Assembly (NCBI GenBank): GCA_023391415.1
Contig: JAEWAY010000022.1
Location: 1 to 64,000 of the forward strand
Length of the DNA stretch: 64,000 bases
Reading direction: 5' to 3'
Origin: Bacteroidota bacterium
Lineage (GTDB): Bacteria; Bacteroidota; Bacteroidia; Cytophagales; Cytophagaceae
Under the pieces are notes generated by a model. The model did no database searches. It was not told the DNA's origin and saw only the letters and a list, made by a program, of their open reading frames with translations. Positions 60,835 to 64,000 of this stretch are shown piece by piece (the first letter of the stretch is position 1; every line of letters begins with the position of its first letter). A program made the position numbers and the translations under genes.

Positions 60835-62979
60835 ATGGCGGGAAAAAAAGCCAAAGGAAATCCGGATAAGCGTTCATTTCTCAGGGAAAAAGTAGTTCAA
60901 CTCTTGTCGGAAGGAAAAAGACGCTCCGCTTCCTTAAAACAGCTTATTCGTAAGATTGGCCTTCGGAAGCGTGAGGAGAAGATCGTCTTGCAGGATTTAT
61001 TGAATGAAATGGTGATGGAAGGCGAACTTGGCCGTATGAAAAACGGAGAGTTTGCCGGAAGAAGCGACGCGGATGGCCCGGCGATAGAATTGCTGGAAGG
61101 GAGAGTAGACTTCGTAAACGCGCGTTTCGCGTTTATTGTTTGCAAGGACCAGGACGCCGATATTAAGGTGAGCGCTTCCAAGATGAGAAACGCGTTGGAT
61201 GGGGACTTGGTAAGAGTAAGGACTTTCTCCAGGAAGTCCGGCAAAAATCCGGAAGGGGAAGTTGTCCAGATTATAGAAAGAGGGAAATCCGAATATGTGG
61301 GTACTGTCGAGCTACATGGCCATTATTTATATGTAATTCCCGATAAGAGGAAGATGTATCAGGATATTCTGGTACCTCGTGATAAAAGCAAGGACGCGAA
61401 GGAAGGTGAAAAAGTCATCGTCCGTATTACCGAATGGCCGGTCAAGGATAATAATCCGGTGGGGGAAGTACTTGAGATTCTTGGTATGGCTGGCGACAAT
61501 GATGTGGAGATGCACGCGATCATGGCTGAATTCGGTCTCCCATATGAGTTTGACGAGCGTCTTATACAATCCGCCGCGAAAATCCCTGGAGAAATAACGC
61601 CGGCCGAGATCGTCCGAAGAAGAGATATGCGCTCCGCTACTACGTTTACTATAGACCCGGCGGACGCCAAGGATTTTGACGACGCTCTTTCAATTCGTGA
61701 ACTGGACAATGGCAACTGGGAAATAGGTGTGCATATCGCTGACGTTTCGCATTACGTCACTCCGGGTTCGCCCCTGGACAAGGAAGCGGTGAAAAGAGCG
61801 ACATCCGTCTATCTTGTAGACAGAACCGTGCCTATGCTTCCGGAAAGACTGTCCAATGATTTATGTAGTTTGCGGCCCAATGAAGATAAGCTGACTTTTT
61901 CCGCTGTTTTTGAATTGGACGATAGCGCCACTATCCGAAATCAATGGTTTGGCCGTACGATTATTCATTCCAACAGACGGTTTTCTTATGAGGAAGCTCA
62001 GGAAATCATCGAGACGGGGCAAGGAGATTTTTCAAGGGAAATATTGACTCTCAATAGACTTGCTCACGAATTGAGAGCGGAGCGTTTCCGCAAAGGAGCT
62101 ATCAGCTTTGAGACTATCGAAGTAAAGTTTCGCCTGGACGAGAATGGTAAACCATTGGAAGTCGTTCCCAAAATCCGAAAAGACGCGCATAAGCTGATTG
62201 AGGACTTTATGCTGCTTGCCAACAGGAAAGTAGCGGAGTACGTGTACTTCAAGAAGAGAGGCGATCAGCGGCTTACCATGGTTTTCAGAGTACATGAGCC
62301 TCCGGTCGAGGAAAAGCTGACCGCGCTGGCCGTATTCGCCAAAAAATTTGGCTATAATCTGGACTTTGCCAAAGGCAAGCTAAGTACTACCATCAATAGG
62401 CTTACGGAAGATGTGGAAGGTAAGCCGGAACAGAACGTGCTGCAGAGTCTCGCGATCAGAACCATGTCAAAGGCCCGCTATACCACAGAACCGGAAATGC
62501 ATTTTGGACTCGCGTTTAAGCATTATACGCATTTTACGTCGCCTATACGCAGGTATCCTGATGTAATGGCGCACCGTTTGCTGGCGCGGTATCTTGAGGA
62601 TGAAAAGAGCGCGGACAAAGAGCAATATGAAAGTCTTTGTGAACACGCTTCCGAAATGGAGAAACTCGCTACAGAAGCCGAGAGGGCTTCCATAAAATAT
62701 AAGCAGGTGGAATACATGCGGGGAATGGCCGATAAAGAATTTGAAGGAATCATTAGCGGGCTGACGGAATATGGTTTGTTTGTAGAAATGATTGAAACAA
62801 AATGTGAAGGTATGGTGCGCTTGTCCGAGTTGGATGATGATTATTATGAACTCGACGCGGATAATTATCGGGTCATTGGCAAAAGAAACAAAAAGATCAT
62901 TACTTTGGGGGATAAAGTCAAAGTAAAGGTAAAAGATACCAATCTGCATAAACGAACCATAGATCTCACTTTTGTTTAA
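60835..62979 (+). CDS. rnr: Ribonuclease R
   Basis: Processive 3'-5' exoribonuclease. An N-terminal winged-helix part (residues 1-70, Lys-rich at the start), two cold-shock domains (about 85-240), the RNB catalytic domain with FTIDPADAKDFDDALS near 272-288 (three Asp bind Mg), TSPIRRYPDVMAHRL near 570, and an S1 domain at the C-terminus (GIISGLTEYGLFVEMIE). The 714-residue length is usual for the phylum, shorter than the E. coli enzyme by the Lys-rich tail. The stop lies one base before the next ATG. Confidence 0.96.
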   Translation: MAGKKAKGNPDKRSFLREKVVQLLSEGKRRSASLKQLIRKIGLRKREEKIVLQDLLNEMVMEGELGRMKNGEFAGRSDADGPAIELLEGRVDFVNARFAFIVCKDQDADIKVSASKMRNALDGDLVRVRTFSRKSGKNPEGEVVQIIERGKSEYVGTVELHGHYLYVIPDKRKMYQDILVPRDKSKDAKEGEKVIVRITEWPVKDNNPVGEVLEILGMAGDNDVEMHAIMAEFGLPYEFDERLIQSAAKIPGEITPAEIVRRRDMRSATTFTIDPADAKDFDDALSIRELDNGNWEIGVHIADVSHYVTPGSPLDKEAVKRATSVYLVDRTVPMLPERLSNDLCSLRPNEDKLTFSAVFELDDSATIRNQWFGRTIIHSNRRFSYEEAQEIIETGQGDFSREILTLNRLAHELRAERFRKGAISFETIEVKFRLDENGKPLEVVPKIRKDAHKLIEDFMLLANRKVAEYVYFKKRGDQRLTMVFRVHEPPVEEKLTALAVFAKKFGYNLDFAKGKLSTTINRLTEDVEGKPEQNVLQSLAIRTMSKARYTTEPEMHFGLAFKHYTHFTSPIRRYPDVMAHRLLARYLEDEKSADKEQYESLCEHASEMEKLATEAERASIKYKQVEYMRGMADKEFEGIISGLTEYGLFVEMIETKCEGMVRLSELDDDYYELDADNYRVIGKRNKKIITLGDKVKVKVKDTNLHKRTIDLTFV

Positions 62980-62980
62980 A

Positions 62981-63958
62981 ATGCTCTTTAATCCCGAAAA
63001 TGTTCTAGTCAAAATCAATGAGGAGATAAAAAAAGCTCCTTTTGGCGATGAGCCCGCCGAACTCTACGAGCCGATCCGATATTTTATGCGGTTGGGTGGC
63101 AAACGGCTTCGTCCGTTGTTAACCGTTTTTGGGACCTGGTTGTATTCCGAAGAGTATGAAAAGGCGTTGCTTCCATCCTTGGGCGTTGAGATTTTTCACA
63201 ATTTCACACTCATGCACGACGATATCATGGATAACGCGCCTTTGCGTAGAAATCAGCCTACTGTACATGAGAAATGGAATGAAAACGTCGCTATTCTCGC
63301 TGGCGACGTCATGCTGGTCAAGGCGTATGAATATTTGTTGAAAACGGACGAGAGTCTATATCCTCATATACTACCTCCATTTAATCGTTGCGCGGCTCAG
63401 GTTTGTGAAGGACAACAGTATGACGTAAATTTTGAAACCAAGCGGGTGGTGGCCGAGGCGGAATATCTGGAAATGATTCGCCTTAAAACGGCGGTTTTGC
63501 TGGGTTACGCCTTACAGCTAGGCGGGATCATTGGCGGCGCTGATCAGGAAAATCAGGAATGGCTCCGGAAGGCTGGCGAAAATATGGGCATAGCTTTTCA
63601 ATTAAAGGATGATTTGCTGGATGTGTTCGGAGATCAGAAGAAGTTCGGGAAGCAGGTAGGCGGAGATATTATAGCGAACAAGAAAACGTTTTTGCTGATC
63701 AAGGCCATGGAACGTGCTGGAAAGAAAGAAACAGTGGTTCTGAAGGAATACTTTAGCGGTCGGGAGTTTGATCCGGCTGAAAAAGTAAAGGTAATAAGGG
63801 AAATCTACGAAAGGCTGGATATTCAGGGAGATACGGATCGGATGATTAGCCGGTATATTGACGACGCGTTAGACTGTCTTCACAAGACGAGCACGCCTCT
63901 ATATAAAAAGAATTTGTTAAAGAACTATTTTTTGCAACTGGCGCGAAGAGAAAATTAA
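62981..63958 (+). CDS. Polyprenyl diphosphate synthase (trans-isoprenyl)
   Basis: Builds a linear prenyl diphosphate from IPP. From the ATG at 62981 it has 325 residues. Seen: GGKRLRPLL near 46, first Asp-rich motif LMHDDIMDNAPLRR near 80, EGQQYDVNFE near 146, and second motif QLKDDLLDVFGD near 210, with GGDIIANKKTFLLI after it. The product length cannot be told with certainty; residues before the first motif (IFHNFTLMHDD) resemble short-chain (C15-C20) synthases. A TTG nine bases earlier lies in the rnr 3' end and is rejected. Confidence 0.93.
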   Translation: MLFNPENVLVKINEEIKKAPFGDEPAELYEPIRYFMRLGGKRLRPLLTVFGTWLYSEEYEKALLPSLGVEIFHNFTLMHDDIMDNAPLRRNQPTVHEKWNENVAILAGDVMLVKAYEYLLKTDESLYPHILPPFNRCAAQVCEGQQYDVNFETKRVVAEAEYLEMIRLKTAVLLGYALQLGGIIGGADQENQEWLRKAGENMGIAFQLKDDLLDVFGDQKKFGKQVGGDIIANKKTFLLIKAMERAGKKETVVLKEYFSGREFDPAEKVKVIREIYERLDIQGDTDRMISRYIDDALDCLHKTSTPLYKKNLLKNYFLQLARREN

Positions 63959-63961
63959 GCG

Positions 63962-64000
63962 ATGATTACAATTTTGATTATAATAGCGACCGTGGCGGCA
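63962..64000 (+). CDS. Start of a further gene, cut by the window edge
   Basis: Only 13 codons are present, encoding MITILIIIATVAA, a hydrophobic N-terminus that suggests a membrane or exported protein. It begins three bases after the prenyl synthase stop codon, so it is likely the next gene of that operon. The family cannot be told. Confidence 0.5.
   Translation, partial: MITILIIIATVAA

Noticed and set aside
1..64000. CRISPR arrays, IS elements, prophage and toxin-antitoxin pairs
   Set aside because: Reading both strands gave no regular spacer-repeat pattern, transposase, phage structural gene or small toxin-antitoxin pair.

Overview
The window is chromosomal DNA from a member of the Bacteroidota, most likely the order Cytophagales. 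This rests on the proteins: a PorU-type sortase of the type IX secretion system, a BshA bacillithiol glycosyltransferase, a DUF4286 protein, a GH3/beta-lactamase fusion, tandem rhomboids behind mutL, a Rho factor with a long charged N-terminal insert, and a TTTG-N20-TAnnTTTG-like promoter in front of a tRNA gene. The species cannot be named from the sequence alone. No CRISPR array, insertion sequence, integrase or phage gene was seen.

Layout. 1-175: the 5S rRNA end of an rRNA operon and its terminator. 0.2-1.9 kb: an AT-rich pair, an unknown secreted or anchored beta-rich protein and a PIG-V-like membrane glycosyltransferase. 2-7.2 kb: lytic transglycosylase, LOG-family nucleosidase, OmpH-like chaperone, small membrane protein, THUMP rRNA methyltransferase and lipid kinase. 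7.2-10 kb: uvrB and aroE. 10.2-12.3 kb: phosphosulfolactate synthase-like protein and a TPR protein. 12.4-19.1 kb: an envelope or exopolysaccharide block on the minus strand (epimerase, CpsB-type phosphatase, tyrosine autokinase/chain-length regulator, Wza-like export lipoprotein, RfbC, glycosyltransferase). 19.4-24 kb: hflX, tRNA-Arg(CCU) and a three-gene unit of M48 protease, lipoprotein and outer-membrane protein, followed by a hairpin-rich gap. 24.3-28.2 kb: repeat lipoprotein, GH5 glucanase, RlmI-like methyltransferase, DUF4286. 28.3-35.4 kb: serS, rho, sodA, tadA with a partner gene, aspS. 35.5-39 kb: mutL and two rhomboids. 39.3-50.8 kb: GH3/beta-lactamase fusion, bshA, fatty acid hydroxylase, uvrA, porU. 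50.8-54.7 kb: a compact type III polyketide synthase locus (methyltransferase, PKS, UbiA-like prenyltransferase, FAD oxidoreductase). 54.9-64 kb: DUF1802, small unknown, YicC, a RIC-like hemerythrin, YjbQ, a PolB-like exonuclease, a fused oligopeptide ABC ATPase, RNase R, polyprenyl diphosphate synthase and the first codons of another gene.

Most of the window is core housekeeping and envelope biology. Two things stand out. The first is the type III PKS locus, whose gene content predicts a methylated, oxidised and possibly prenylated phenolic or quinone lipid. The second is a sharp change in codon context near 7.2 kb. To the right of it, a pyrimidine-ended codon before an Ala codon is almost always C-ended (18 of 18 in aspS by eye). 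To the left it is mostly T-ended (about 18 to 2 in the THUMP methyltransferase gene). Neither side looks foreign by gene content, so the cause is open: two compositional regimes in one genome, transfer from a relative, or an assembly join.
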